31,619 bases of DNA, taken from positions 1 through 31,619 of IMG/VR virus record IMGVR_UViG_3300042566_000378. One strand, 5' to 3'. This stretch comes from a virus. Below are positions 5,706 to 13,146 of the stretch, piece after piece. The position numbers were made by a program, and so were the translations under genes. Under the pieces are notes generated by a model. The model was given only the letters and a program-made list of their open reading frames with translations. It was not told the origin of the DNA and did no database searches. Every line of letters begins with the position of its first letter. The stretch's first letter is position 1.

Positions 5706-5725
5706 CCCCCCCTATAGTCCCCCCC
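5706..5725. other. C7-TATAGT-C7 tract upstream of terS
   Basis: Seven C, TATAGT, seven C. On the other strand it reads G7-ACTATA-G7, which contains ACTATAGGG as in T7-type promoters. It could be a promoter core or part of a cos/pac site; the sequence alone cannot decide. Confidence 0.4.
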
Positions 5726-5776
5726 AAACGTTACCTGAGAATCATTCCCACTTTACCTAGCCGTTTACGGCGTCCA

Positions 5777-5792
5777 GGTGACGAAAGTCGCC
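5777..5792 (+). promoter_or_regulatory. GAAA tetraloop hairpin in the terS leader
   Basis: GGTGAC-GAAA-GTCGCC, a 6-bp stem (one G-T pair) with a GNRA loop. It ends 8 bases before the terS ATG, where a ribosome site would normally be; the only purine run (GAAAG) is in the loop. It may restrain terS translation. Confidence 0.4.
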
Positions 5793-5800
5793 TATACAGT

Positions 5801-6226
5801 ATGAGAGAAGAATTGGTTTTAACAGCCCCTCAACAACAGTATCTTGAATGGCTTTGTACGCCTCCTATGGAGCGTCAGCCGTCTACTAAGGCGGCAATGG
5901 CCCGCCATCTTGAGGTGGACGTGAAGACGTTGCGCCGGTGGGAAAAGAAGCCTGCGTTTCGTGAGCAATGGCAATCACGGGTGGATGACATCCAGGGTTC
6001 TCCTGAGCGTACCCAGGGGATTCTTGACATGTTGTACTCTAAGGCTATTGATGGTGACACTAAGGCGGCCCAGTTGTATCTTCAGGCTACGAATCGTATG
6101 GCTCCGCCTACGATTGAGGTTAAGAATGACCGTAAGGCTGCTGAGTTGTCCGATAAAGAGTTGGATGAGTTGATTGCGGCTGTTGCGGCTCGTGAGAAAG
6201 ATTCTCGGTCTCTTAAGGCTGTGTAA
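5801..6226 (+). CDS. Terminase small subunit (putative)
   Basis: A 141-residue protein directly upstream of the terminase large subunit. Residues 25-52 form a helix-turn-helix (STKAAMARHLEVDVKTLRRW) of the kind that opens many phage small terminases. A helical middle (70-100) would serve oligomerisation, and a charged C-terminus (107-141) would contact the large subunit. It would recognise the packaging site on the phage genome and load the motor. The ATG at 5801 lacks a strong ribosome site and has a hairpin 8 bases before it. Its TAA overlaps the next start. The call rests on HTH type, size and position. Confidence 0.75.
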   Translation: MREELVLTAPQQQYLEWLCTPPMERQPSTKAAMARHLEVDVKTLRRWEKKPAFREQWQSRVDDIQGSPERTQGILDMLYSKAIDGDTKAAQLYLQATNRMAPPTIEVKNDRKAAELSDKELDELIAAVAAREKDSRSLKAV

Positions 6227-6348
6227 TGGAACTGAAAGAATGTCGGGTGTGCGGGGAAGAGTTTCCCGAGTCTTGGGAGGATTGTCCTTTCTGTGATGCG
6301 ACACCTAAACGTTCTTCTAAATTTGATGAGGATGACTTTTGGAATTAA
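6226..6348 (+). CDS. 40-residue zinc-ribbon microprotein between terS and terL
   Basis: ATG overlaps the terS stop (TAATG) and the frame runs 40 codons to TAA at 6346-6348, overlapping the terL start by 10 bases. The protein begins MELKECRVCGEEFPESWEDC and has C6/C9 and C20/C23 as two CxxC pairs, a minimal zinc ribbon, then an acidic tail ending DEDDFWN. Overlap on both sides means it is translated with the terminase genes. The function is unknown; a packaging-complex adaptor is a reasonable guess. Confidence 0.7.
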   Translation: MELKECRVCGEEFPESWEDCPFCDATPKRSSKFDEDDFWN

Positions 6349-7901
6349 ATGAACTTTTGCACGAACGTGAATGGCGTTTGTGTCGTGGACCTGATGATGC
6401 GTCAGAGTCTGACCTGGCTGATGCGTTTGAATATTTTTGTTCTAACTATTGGTTTATTCGCCACCCGGAACGGGGGCGTATCTTGTTCGAGATGCGTGAA
6501 GCCCAAGCCGAGACTGTGTATGCGTGGATTTCTAACCGTAACAGTATCGTCCTTAAGGCACGTCAGATTGGTTTTTCTACTTTGGCTGCAGCGTTTGCTT
6601 TTTGGGAGGTTTTCTTTTGGCCTGACCGTTTTGAGGTTATGCTTAGCCGAACGGAACGTGAGGCGGCTAAGTTGCTTCAGAAATCTAAATACGGATACAA
6701 GATGCTTCCTGATTGGATGCGTCAACGTGGGCCCGGGCTGGTGTCTGACAACCAGTTGAAGATGGTGTTTGCTAACGAGTCTGCTTTGGAGTCTTTGCCT
6801 AGCGGCAATGACCCTGCCCGTGGTGAGTCGGTGTATCGTGTGTTTATTGACGAGATGGCTTTCTTGCCTAACAGTGAGGAGGCGTGGGCTTCTATTGAGC
6901 CGATTGCTGACGTTGGTGGTCGCATTGTCTGCCTTAGTACCGCCAAAGGTGAGGGCAATATTTTCCACAGGTTGTGGGTTGGGTCACAAAACGGCACTAA
7001 CAGCTTCAAGGGTATTTTCTTTCCTTGGTCTGCTGGCGACCGTGACGATGCGTGGTACGAGGTTAAAAAGGCCCAGCTTCCCGATTGGCAGTTAGCACAG
7101 GAATACCCCAGCGACCCTGATGAGGCATTTATCCGTTCGGGCCGTCCGGTATTTGACTTGGACATCCTTAGGGCTATTGAGGTTGTTGACCCGATGCGTG
7201 GTCACTTGTACGAAGGCGAGTATAGGACCGATGGTGGCCCCCTGGCTGTATGGGCGGAACCGGAGTTTGACCACGTGTATTGCATTGGTGCTGACGTTGC
7301 TGAAGGCTTGGGGCATGGCGACTATAGCGTTGCCCAGGTTATCGACGCCACAACCGAAGAGGTTGTTGCGGTATGGCACGGACACGTCGACCCGGACTTG
7401 TTTGGTTCTGATGTGTTGTTTGACTTGGGTGATTGGTATAACAATGCTTTGATTGGTGTTGAAAGCAACAACCATGGTCTTACCACTCTCAAGGCTTTGC
7501 AACGTTCGGGCTATAAGAACATCTATAGGCAGCGTAGGCTTGCTCAGCGGTCTCCTCAGGCTACGGAAATGCTGGGGTGGCGTACTACAGCCGCCTCTAA
7601 GCCTTTAGCGATTGACGAGCTTTCTAAGGCGTTGCGTGATTCTGATTTGTTGTTGTTTGACGAGCGAACTATCGCAGAACTTCGAACGTTTGTTCGTGAG
7701 GAGAATGGCAAGATGCACGGTTCGCCTCACGACGACCGTGTTATGGCTTTAGCGATTGCTAATCAGATGTTAAAGCATGTTTGGCTTCCTGAGTATTTGC
7801 CTGACTTGTCTCCCCCAAAGTTCTCTATTGAGTGGTTTGCTACACAAATACAGCCCGAAAAGAAAGAAAAGTTTCATATTGGGCAGTTTAATTCTCGCTA
7901 G
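6339..7901 (+). CDS. terL: Terminase large subunit
   Basis: A 520-residue packaging motor with N-terminal ATPase and C-terminal nuclease. Visible are the terminase-type Walker A KARQIGFST (73-81), Walker B VFIDE (168-172) and the coupling motif LSTAKGEGN (199-207). The nuclease has Asp319 in IGADVAEGLGHGD, Glu375 in IGVESNNHG and the final acidic pair in PHDDRVMALA (465-466). The length is normal for the family. The start is TTG at 6339: a stop lies two codons upstream, no ATG occurs before the conserved core, and GAGG is 8 bases upstream. It overlaps the zinc microprotein. It cuts concatemeric DNA and pumps it through the portal. Confidence 0.95.
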   Translation: MELNELLHEREWRLCRGPDDASESDLADAFEYFCSNYWFIRHPERGRILFEMREAQAETVYAWISNRNSIVLKARQIGFSTLAAAFAFWEVFFWPDRFEVMLSRTEREAAKLLQKSKYGYKMLPDWMRQRGPGLVSDNQLKMVFANESALESLPSGNDPARGESVYRVFIDEMAFLPNSEEAWASIEPIADVGGRIVCLSTAKGEGNIFHRLWVGSQNGTNSFKGIFFPWSAGDRDDAWYEVKKAQLPDWQLAQEYPSDPDEAFIRSGRPVFDLDILRAIEVVDPMRGHLYEGEYRTDGGPLAVWAEPEFDHVYCIGADVAEGLGHGDYSVAQVIDATTEEVVAVWHGHVDPDLFGSDVLFDLGDWYNNALIGVESNNHGLTTLKALQRSGYKNIYRQRRLAQRSPQATEMLGWRTTAASKPLAIDELSKALRDSDLLLFDERTIAELRTFVREENGKMHGSPHDDRVMALAIANQMLKHVWLPEYLPDLSPPKFSIEWFATQIQPEKKEKFHIGQFNSR

Positions 7902-7922
7902 GTAACGATTTTGAGATAGTGT

Positions 7923-8150
7923 ATGACTGTTTTTGTATGCGAAAAGTGTGATTCTAGATTTGTTGGCGACATGCTCCCTCGTCGGGGCTCTATTTGCTTT
8001 AAGTGCCACTTAAAAATGGTTAACATTGGTTTTACCCATGGTAAAGAAAACTTTCATGGTGATACTATTCGTCAGAAGCAACAGCAGATTGTTGCGGATG
8101 CAGCCGCTAAGGGTATTACTGCTGAACCTGTCGGGACTCGCTGGGTGTAA
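7923..8150 (+). CDS. 75-residue CxxC/CxxC zinc protein, conserved in phages
   Basis: The protein begins MTVFVCEKCDSRFVGDML and carries C6/C9 and C25/C28, a clear zinc ribbon, followed by NIGFTHGKENFHGDTI and a helical basic tail. From memory, similar short proteins sit next to terminase genes in other environmental phages; no function is established. No strong ribosome site is seen (GAGATAGTGT precedes the ATG), so the start is moderately sure. It lies between terL and two membrane proteins. Confidence 0.7.
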   Translation: MTVFVCEKCDSRFVGDMLPRRGSICFKCHLKMVNIGFTHGKENFHGDTIRQKQQQIVADAAAKGITAEPVGTRWV

Positions 8151-8156
8151 TACGTT

Positions 8157-8366
8157 ATGGAAATCGTGGCTCTTATCGTACCAATTTTTGTTGCCATAAT
8201 CACAGGGCCAATTGTAGTTGTTTTACAAAAACTACGAAACGAAAACACAAGCCAACATGCTGAATCTAGAAGCTTGTTGGAACATCTAGTTGTTAAAGTT
8301 GACAAGATAGATGAAAGACTAGATGACCATCTTGATGGTCACCACCACGGAAGGGGTGTAGCATGA
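8157..8366 (+). CDS. Small membrane protein with coiled tail, possible holin or antiholin
   Basis: A 69-residue protein. Residues 3-24 are one hydrophobic membrane segment (VALIVPIFVAIITGPIVVVL). The rest is a charged helix with heptad hydrophobics (LLEHLVVKVDKIDERL) ending in a His-rich DDHLDGHHHGR. The layout resembles one-span actinophage membrane proteins of unknown function (DUF2746-like, from memory). Its stop overlaps the start of the next, two-span membrane gene (ATGA). The pair could form a holin/antiholin set, but neither sequence proves it. Confidence 0.65.
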   Translation: MEIVALIVPIFVAIITGPIVVVLQKLRNENTSQHAESRSLLEHLVVKVDKIDERLDDHLDGHHHGRGVA

Positions 8367-8554
8367 ATTATGTTGAAGCTGCGAAACGTGCTTTGGCTAC
8401 CTTTGTTTTTGGGGCTTTATCTGCTCCGGCAACGGCAGCCTGGTTTGACACAGCCACATGGAAAATGGCAGCCGCATCCGGAGTGGCAGCACTAGTAAAC
8501 CTGCTGGTTCGCTGGTCACAAGCATATCTTGCTTCTTTTCCTGAGGAAGTCTAA
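8363..8554 (+). CDS. Two-span membrane protein, candidate holin
   Basis: A 63-residue protein with two hydrophobic segments, about 10-28 (ALATFVFGALSAPATAAWF) and 33-50 (WKMAAASGVAALVNLLVRW), separated by a short polar turn. The pattern and size match r1t-type phage holins, which make membrane holes for the endolysin. It starts within the stop of the preceding membrane gene and ends in TAATG with the portal gene. It lies 10 kb from the endolysin gene, so the lysis genes are split. Confidence 0.6.
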   Translation: MNYVEAAKRALATFVFGALSAPATAAWFDTATWKMAAASGVAALVNLLVRWSQAYLASFPEEV

Positions 8555-10374
8555 TGGCCAGACCAACTAACAAAAGTTTCCTTGCGTCTTACCGACGCAA
8601 AATCGACCACTCTCGTAAATGGCGTAAAGAAGAAAACTACGACAAGTTGTGGCGCAGAATGATTGACCTTTATCGAGGCAAGCATTTTGACGACCTAACA
8701 GACGAAGATAGAATCCTGGTAAACGCTGCTTTTTCGACCATCAACGTTATTGCCCCCAGTGTGGCGGTTAACCACCCCAAAATTACCGTAGGTGCACGCA
8801 AGTCGGAAGACGGCGACAAAGCCGTCGTAACAGAAGCAATTATTAACTATTGGTGGCGTTTTTATGACTGCCAAAAAGAAGTACGCCGAGCAGTTGACGA
8901 CTATCTAATTATTGGACATTCCTGGCTTAAAGTCGGATACCGTTTTGTTGAAGAAGAAAAAGTTAAAGAAGTACACAACTCTGAACACGGAGAAGTGGCA
9001 GACCCATCACAGGGAGTGTCGCTAGAAACAGAAATGGTTGTCCTTGAGGACCGCCCATTTGTCGAGCGTGTATCCCCCTTTGATGTGTTTGTGGACCCTG
9101 ATGCTGATTCGGTTGACAACATGAAATGGATTGCCCAACGCATTCGTCGACCACTATTGGATGTCCGCAACGATGAACGATACAACCGTCAAGCCCGCAC
9201 AGATGCAGTAGCTTCACGCTACAGCAAATGGTCCGCAGATGAAGAACGTCCACGTCAGTCACGAGATGAACGAGACGCCTATGTTGACGTTTGGGAGTTC
9301 TACGACCTCAAACGGCAAACAATGGCTATTTTCTGCGACGGTGGAGAATCTTTCCTAGTTAACCCAACAAAGATGCCATACGCATTCGGCCACCCTTTCG
9401 TGATGATGCGCAACTACGACATCCCCGAGCATTTCTACCCTATGGGCGAATTAGAAGCCATTGAACCGCTTCAATATGAATTGAATGCTACACGCACACA
9501 GATGATGAACCACCGCAAGCGGTTCTCACGCAAGTGGCTGTACAAGGAATCAGCGTTTGACTCTCCTGGTCGTGATGCATTGGAATCCGATGAAGACAAC
9601 GTAATGGTGCCTGTTATTTCTGACGAGCCTTTGTCTTCTGTGGTTCAGGCTATGCCTGCGGTCGTTAACCCACCCGAAATGTACACTTTAACCCAGCAAA
9701 TCATGGGCGACATTGACCGCATTAGTGGTGTTGCAGAGTTCATGCGTGGCGGTGCATCGGAGATTTCCCGCACAGCTACCGAAGCCGCAATGATGCAAGA
9801 CGCACAGAACGCACGCACATCTGACAAACTTGCAGAAGTTGAACGCACTATCGCACGCACAGCTAAGCGTCTTATTGGCCTTGCACAGCAGTACCTTACT
9901 GGTGAGCATGTCGCTCGTGTTGTTGGTTCTGCCGCAATGCCTATTTGGGTTAACTTTGACCGTGATTACATTATGGGCGAGTTTGACTTTGAGGTTGAAG
10001 CTGGCTCTACCCAGCCTGTAAATGAGTCTTTCCGTCGTCAAATGGCTTTGCAAATGGTTGATGCTATGGCTCCATTTGTTAGTGCCGGCGTTGTTGACAT
10101 GGGTGCTTTGGCCCGTCATGTTTTGCAGTTTGGTTTTGGTGTTAAAACACCTGAAGCTTTTCTTGCTGCGCCACCTCCACCTGAAATGGGTATGGAGGGT
10201 GAGCAACCACCTGCAGGTCCACCTATGGGTGCACCGCCGATGGGTGAAATGCCTATGGAACCTGACATGTCGGGTATGCCACCTACAGGTGGTATGCCAA
10301 TGCCAAGTTCTATTCCACCACAGGTTCTCGCTATGATTGAGAATCAAACTGGTGGTTTGCCTAATACAATGTAA
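8554..10374 (+). CDS. Portal protein
   Basis: A 606-residue protein that would form the dodecameric DNA channel at one capsid vertex and dock the terminase. The N-terminal region includes DLYRGKHFDDLTDEDRILVN and FSTINVIAPSVAVNHPKITV, followed by a helical stem region, typical of podovirus-type portals. Around 385-455, a helical stretch (ISRTATEAAMMQDAQNARTS and the following residues) resembles the portal wing and crown helices. Residues from about 535 to 590 are a Pro/Met/Gly-rich tail (GPPMGAPPMGEMPMEP) that looks disordered. Size, position after terL and order before the scaffold support the call. Confidence 0.9.
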   Translation: MARPTNKSFLASYRRKIDHSRKWRKEENYDKLWRRMIDLYRGKHFDDLTDEDRILVNAAFSTINVIAPSVAVNHPKITVGARKSEDGDKAVVTEAIINYWWRFYDCQKEVRRAVDDYLIIGHSWLKVGYRFVEEEKVKEVHNSEHGEVADPSQGVSLETEMVVLEDRPFVERVSPFDVFVDPDADSVDNMKWIAQRIRRPLLDVRNDERYNRQARTDAVASRYSKWSADEERPRQSRDERDAYVDVWEFYDLKRQTMAIFCDGGESFLVNPTKMPYAFGHPFVMMRNYDIPEHFYPMGELEAIEPLQYELNATRTQMMNHRKRFSRKWLYKESAFDSPGRDALESDEDNVMVPVISDEPLSSVVQAMPAVVNPPEMYTLTQQIMGDIDRISGVAEFMRGGASEISRTATEAAMMQDAQNARTSDKLAEVERTIARTAKRLIGLAQQYLTGEHVARVVGSAAMPIWVNFDRDYIMGEFDFEVEAGSTQPVNESFRRQMALQMVDAMAPFVSAGVVDMGALARHVLQFGFGVKTPEAFLAAPPPPEMGMEGEQPPAGPPMGAPPMGEMPMEPDMSGMPPTGGMPMPSSIPPQVLAMIENQTGGLPNTM

Positions 10375-10422
10375 CGAAATTATTACTACTATAGAGCAAC
10401 CATTTTAGGACTCTGGAGAATT

Positions 10423-11205
10423 ATGGAAACCGAAAATTTTGAATCTGAAGCTGTAGACCCCATCTATGATGATGGACAAGTTGAAAGTGCAGAAGAAGCA
10501 GTCTTTGAAGAGACACAACCGGATTACATCGATATTGATAGTTTTGCTGACAAGTATGTCAAAATTACTGTTGATGGAGAAGAGCTGGAAGTTCCTCTAA
10601 AGGAGGCGGTTTCGGGTTATCAACGTCAATCGGATTATACCCGAAAGACACAACAACTAGCAGAAGAACGCCGGAACGTTCAATTTGCACAGGCAATCCA
10701 ACAGGCTTTGGACAATGACCCTAGTGCTACTATTGAACTTCTTAAAAGCCATTATGGTCTTGAACAAACAGAGTCGTATGACGATGATGATTTGTTTGCG
10801 GACCCGATGGAAAAGCAATACCGACAACTTGAGAGTCGCCTTCGTTCCTTTGAGGAACAGCAGGCGTTGAACGAGTTGGAGCGTACGCTTGGTTCTCTTC
10901 AGCAAAAGTATGGCGAAGATTTTGATGCTAACGAGGTGGTATCACAGGCTTTAGCTTTAGGCACTTCAGATATTGAATCTGTCTATAAGCAAATTGCTTT
11001 TGACCGTCTCTACAGCAAAGAGCAGGCGCAACGAGAGTTACAGTCTCGCAAGGCACAGCAGGAACAGAAGGTTGTTCAGGCTAAGCGGTCTAGCGGTATT
11101 GTTGCTGGTGGTTCCTCCTCGCAGTCGTCTTCCGCTGATACTGCACCAATCACTTCATTGAGAGATGCTTTTTCTGTGGCTAAGTCACAGTTGGGTATTT
11201 CATAA
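10423..11205 (+). CDS. Capsid scaffolding protein
   Basis: A 260-residue acidic, helical protein between portal and major capsid protein. Residues 1-38 are acidic, and residues 39-85 have the common scaffold start (YVKITVDGEELEVPLKEAV, then GYQRQSDYTRKTQQLAEERR). Long charged coiled helices span about 125-215. The C-terminus TSLRDAFSVAKSQLGIS is the short amphipathic helix that usually binds the capsid protein. TGGAGAATT precedes the ATG. It would template procapsid assembly and then leave. Confidence 0.88.
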   Translation: METENFESEAVDPIYDDGQVESAEEAVFEETQPDYIDIDSFADKYVKITVDGEELEVPLKEAVSGYQRQSDYTRKTQQLAEERRNVQFAQAIQQALDNDPSATIELLKSHYGLEQTESYDDDDLFADPMEKQYRQLESRLRSFEEQQALNELERTLGSLQQKYGEDFDANEVVSQALALGTSDIESVYKQIAFDRLYSKEQAQRELQSRKAQQEQKVVQAKRSSGIVAGGSSSQSSSADTAPITSLRDAFSVAKSQLGIS

Positions 11206-11226
11206 TTTATTTAGGAGGAAACTCAA

Positions 11227-12165
11227 ATGGCTAACCCCAATTTTGATGCACTGCTTTCAACGACACTTGCTAACTACCGTGACAAGTTGACCGACAACGT
11301 ATTTAGTGCACGCCCACTTACATACTGGCTTATGGACAAGGGTCGCATTCGCACCGAGTCCGGCGGTACAAAGCTTGTTGAGCAGTTGATTTACGGTGAG
11401 AACACCACCGTCAAGTCATACTCAGGTTACGAAACTTTGACCTTGACACCACAAGAAGGCATCTCAGCTGCTGAATACGACTGGAAGCAGTATGCTGCTT
11501 CTATCGCAATCAGCGGTATCGAAGAAGCCAAAAACAATGGTGAGCACGCAATTATTGACTTGCTTGAAGCTAAAATTATGCAGGCTGAAGAGTCTTTGCG
11601 TGAAGGTTTCAACCGCATGTTTTTTGCTGATGGAACCGGCAACGGTGGAAAAGACTGGAACGGTCTTGGAAACTTGGTTGAAAGCGGTAACACAGTTGGT
11701 GGAATTAACTCCGCAACTGCAGGCAACGAATACTGGCGTTCATACGAAGACAACACTGCTGGTGCTTTGACGCTTGCCCAAATGGCAACCGCCTACAACA
11801 GCACCTCTGTTGGTAACGACCATCCTGACGTAATTCTTACAACTCAAACATTGTTTGAAAAGTATGAGTCACTTCTGCAGCCACAATTGCGCTACACTGA
11901 CACAAAGACAGCAGATGCTGGTTTCCAAAACCTGTTGTTCAAGTCAGCACCAATTATGTACGACGTACATGCACCTGCGGGTACAATGTTCTTCCTGAAC
12001 AGCAAGTACATCAAGCTTGTTGGTCACAAAGACAAGTGGTTTGCACAAACCGAGTTCGTACGCCCTGAGAACCAGGACGCACGTTTTGCCCTCATCATGT
12101 GTTACGGAAACCTTGTTGTTTCTAACCGCAAGAAGCAGGGTAAGCTGACTGCAAAGACAGCCTAG
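11227..12165 (+). CDS. Major capsid protein
   Basis: A 312-residue protein with the strongest ribosome site in the window (AGGAGGAAACTCAAATG), fitting the most abundant virion protein. It follows the scaffold, as is usual. The composition and order of parts suit an HK97-fold coat: N-terminal helix, a basic E-loop-like region GRIRTESGGTKLVEQL, the spine helix around EAKIMQAEESLREGFNRMFF, then P- and A-domain strands. The gene ends in three consecutive in-frame stops TAG TAG TAA and is followed by a strong hairpin. No covalent cross-linking can be inferred from sequence. Confidence 0.9.
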   Translation: MANPNFDALLSTTLANYRDKLTDNVFSARPLTYWLMDKGRIRTESGGTKLVEQLIYGENTTVKSYSGYETLTLTPQEGISAAEYDWKQYAASIAISGIEEAKNNGEHAIIDLLEAKIMQAEESLREGFNRMFFADGTGNGGKDWNGLGNLVESGNTVGGINSATAGNEYWRSYEDNTAGALTLAQMATAYNSTSVGNDHPDVILTTQTLFEKYESLLQPQLRYTDTKTADAGFQNLLFKSAPIMYDVHAPAGTMFFLNSKYIKLVGHKDKWFAQTEFVRPENQDARFALIMCYGNLVVSNRKKQGKLTAKTA

Positions 12166-12180
12166 TAGTAATCACAGTTC

Positions 12181-12206
12181 GGGGGAGGGGCTTTTGCCCC
12201 TCCTCC
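12181..12206 (+). terminator. Strong hairpin after the capsid gene, no T tract
   Basis: An 11-bp stem, GGGGGAGGGGC / GCCCCTCCTCC, closed by TTTT. No run of T follows, so it is more likely a partial terminator or a 3' stabiliser that raises capsid mRNA over the downstream genes. The next gene's AGGAGGAAACA ribosome site follows directly. Confidence 0.55.
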
Positions 12207-12227
12207 AAACCCGTTTAGGAGGAAACA

Positions 12228-12887
12228 ATGCCTAAAAATTATTCAACATTGGGTTCACGTGACAGTGATGACAAAGTAAGCGGCAAAAAGGCTGCTAACC
12301 GTGCATCTGCGGACCGTAGTCGTGCAGGTTATTTGTCTAAAGCAAAGTCTGCTTCGGCAAAGTCTGAATCAGCTCGTGACGCTGCTCGTGGTCGTGCCAT
12401 GGGTTCTGCTTCTCGTGGTGTAGCATCTGCAAATAAGTCTGCGGATAAAGCTAGCGCAGCTCGTGATGCGGCCCGTGGTCGTGCCAAAGGTTCAGCTTCG
12501 ACTGGAGTAAGTGCAGCCAAAAAAGCAGCTTCTAAAAAAGCAACCTCTAATCGCTCTGCTGTGCAAAGTGACAAAAAGGGTGGTTCATGGCTTGAAGGTG
12601 CAAGATGGGCTGAGTATGCTGGAAAGATGGAGAAGAAAAGTTCTACAAAAGCAAACAACATGCAGGATGCTTCACGTAGGGTTTCTAAAGCTAAAGCTGC
12701 TGCTTCTAAGTCTGCTGCTAAAGTCGAGGCTTCTCGTGACGCTGCTCGTGGTCGTGCTAAGGGTTCTGCTTCTAGTGGAGCATCTAAAGCTGCAAAGGCT
12801 AGAGAGGTCGCTTCCAAGCGTTCGGCCGCACAGCGTGCGGCTGTATCTTCAAATAGGCGAGCTGCATCACGGGCTGGTCGACGTTAA
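12228..12887 (+). CDS. Histone H1-like Ala/Ser/Lys/Arg-rich repeat protein
   Basis: A 219-residue, extremely basic protein dominated by A, S, K, R and G. It holds three imperfect repeats of the pattern ARDAARGRAxGSASxGxS at residues 49-66, 78-95 and 169-186, with KSA/KKAA linkers. A short different block (WLEGARWAEYAGKMEKKS) lies at about residues 120-138. The composition is like histone H1 tails and DNA-condensing proteins, so it may bind packaged DNA or the inner capsid. A very strong ribosome site (AGGAGGAAACA) and position right after the capsid gene suggest high late expression. A head-decoration or ejected DNA-binding role is inference. Confidence 0.75.
   Translation: MPKNYSTLGSRDSDDKVSGKKAANRASADRSRAGYLSKAKSASAKSESARDAARGRAMGSASRGVASANKSADKASAARDAARGRAKGSASTGVSAAKKAASKKATSNRSAVQSDKKGGSWLEGARWAEYAGKMEKKSSTKANNMQDASRRVSKAKAAASKSAAKVEASRDAARGRAKGSASSGASKAAKAREVASKRSAAQRAAVSSNRRAASRAGRR
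12372..12786 (+). repeat. Three dispersed coding repeats (about 50 bases each)
   Basis: Units start at 12372, 12459 and 12732 and share CGTGACGCTGCTCGTGGTCG with few changes. The first and third are nearly identical for over 35 bases, pointing to duplication within the gene rather than only amino-acid bias. Confidence 0.7.
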
Positions 12888-12909
12888 GGTAACAAAACTA
12901 GCATAGGGT

Positions 12910-13146
12910 ATGAGTAAACAACTTGCCCACACCCTGTATGGCGAACCAGTTAAGGGTATCCGTCCGGCTGCTATGGTCGACGGTGCCCGACTGGCCGCCG
13001 GTTCCGCCCCCTATTTGGGGCGTAATCGTTGTGTCGCCAATAACGACACTTGTGAAGGCCCTAAAGCCAAGAACACCGAGTATTGTATTGGTCACTTGCG
13101 TGCCATGGCTAAGAAGGATGAAGAGGTAAAAGATGACGTCAGTTAA
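12910..13146 (+). CDS. Small zinc-finger protein (C-C-C-H), unknown function
   Basis: A 78-residue protein beginning MSKQLAHTLYGEPVKGIRPA. C41, C48, C59 and H62 (RCVANNDTCEG ... EYCIGH) form a likely zinc site in a small loop-rich domain, with a charged C-terminus. From memory, short Cys/His proteins of this look occur near head-tail genes in actinophages, but none has a known role to my knowledge. It overlaps the tail adaptor start by 14 bases, and that gene's GAGGT site lies inside it. Its own ribosome site is weak. Confidence 0.7.
   Translation: MSKQLAHTLYGEPVKGIRPAAMVDGARLAAGSAPYLGRNRCVANNDTCEGPKAKNTEYCIGHLRAMAKKDEEVKDDVS

Larger units (their letters stand above)
5608..5800. other. Divergent control region between leftward operon and terminase
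   Basis: It contains CGGGGC/GCCCCG (about 5629-5654) in the leader of the leftward genes, a 9-bp hairpin with T-rich tail (5674-5705), a C7-TATAGT-C7 tract (5706-5725) and a GAAA-looped hairpin just before terS (5777-5792). Promoters for both directions should lie here, but no convincing -35/-10 pair is visible. A packaging site is also plausible so close to terS. Confidence 0.5.

Noticed and set aside
12329-12817. 162-residue antisense frame opposite the H1-like gene
   Set aside because: Its LARPRAASR repeats mirror the sense repeats; it is a shadow of biased codons, with no leader.
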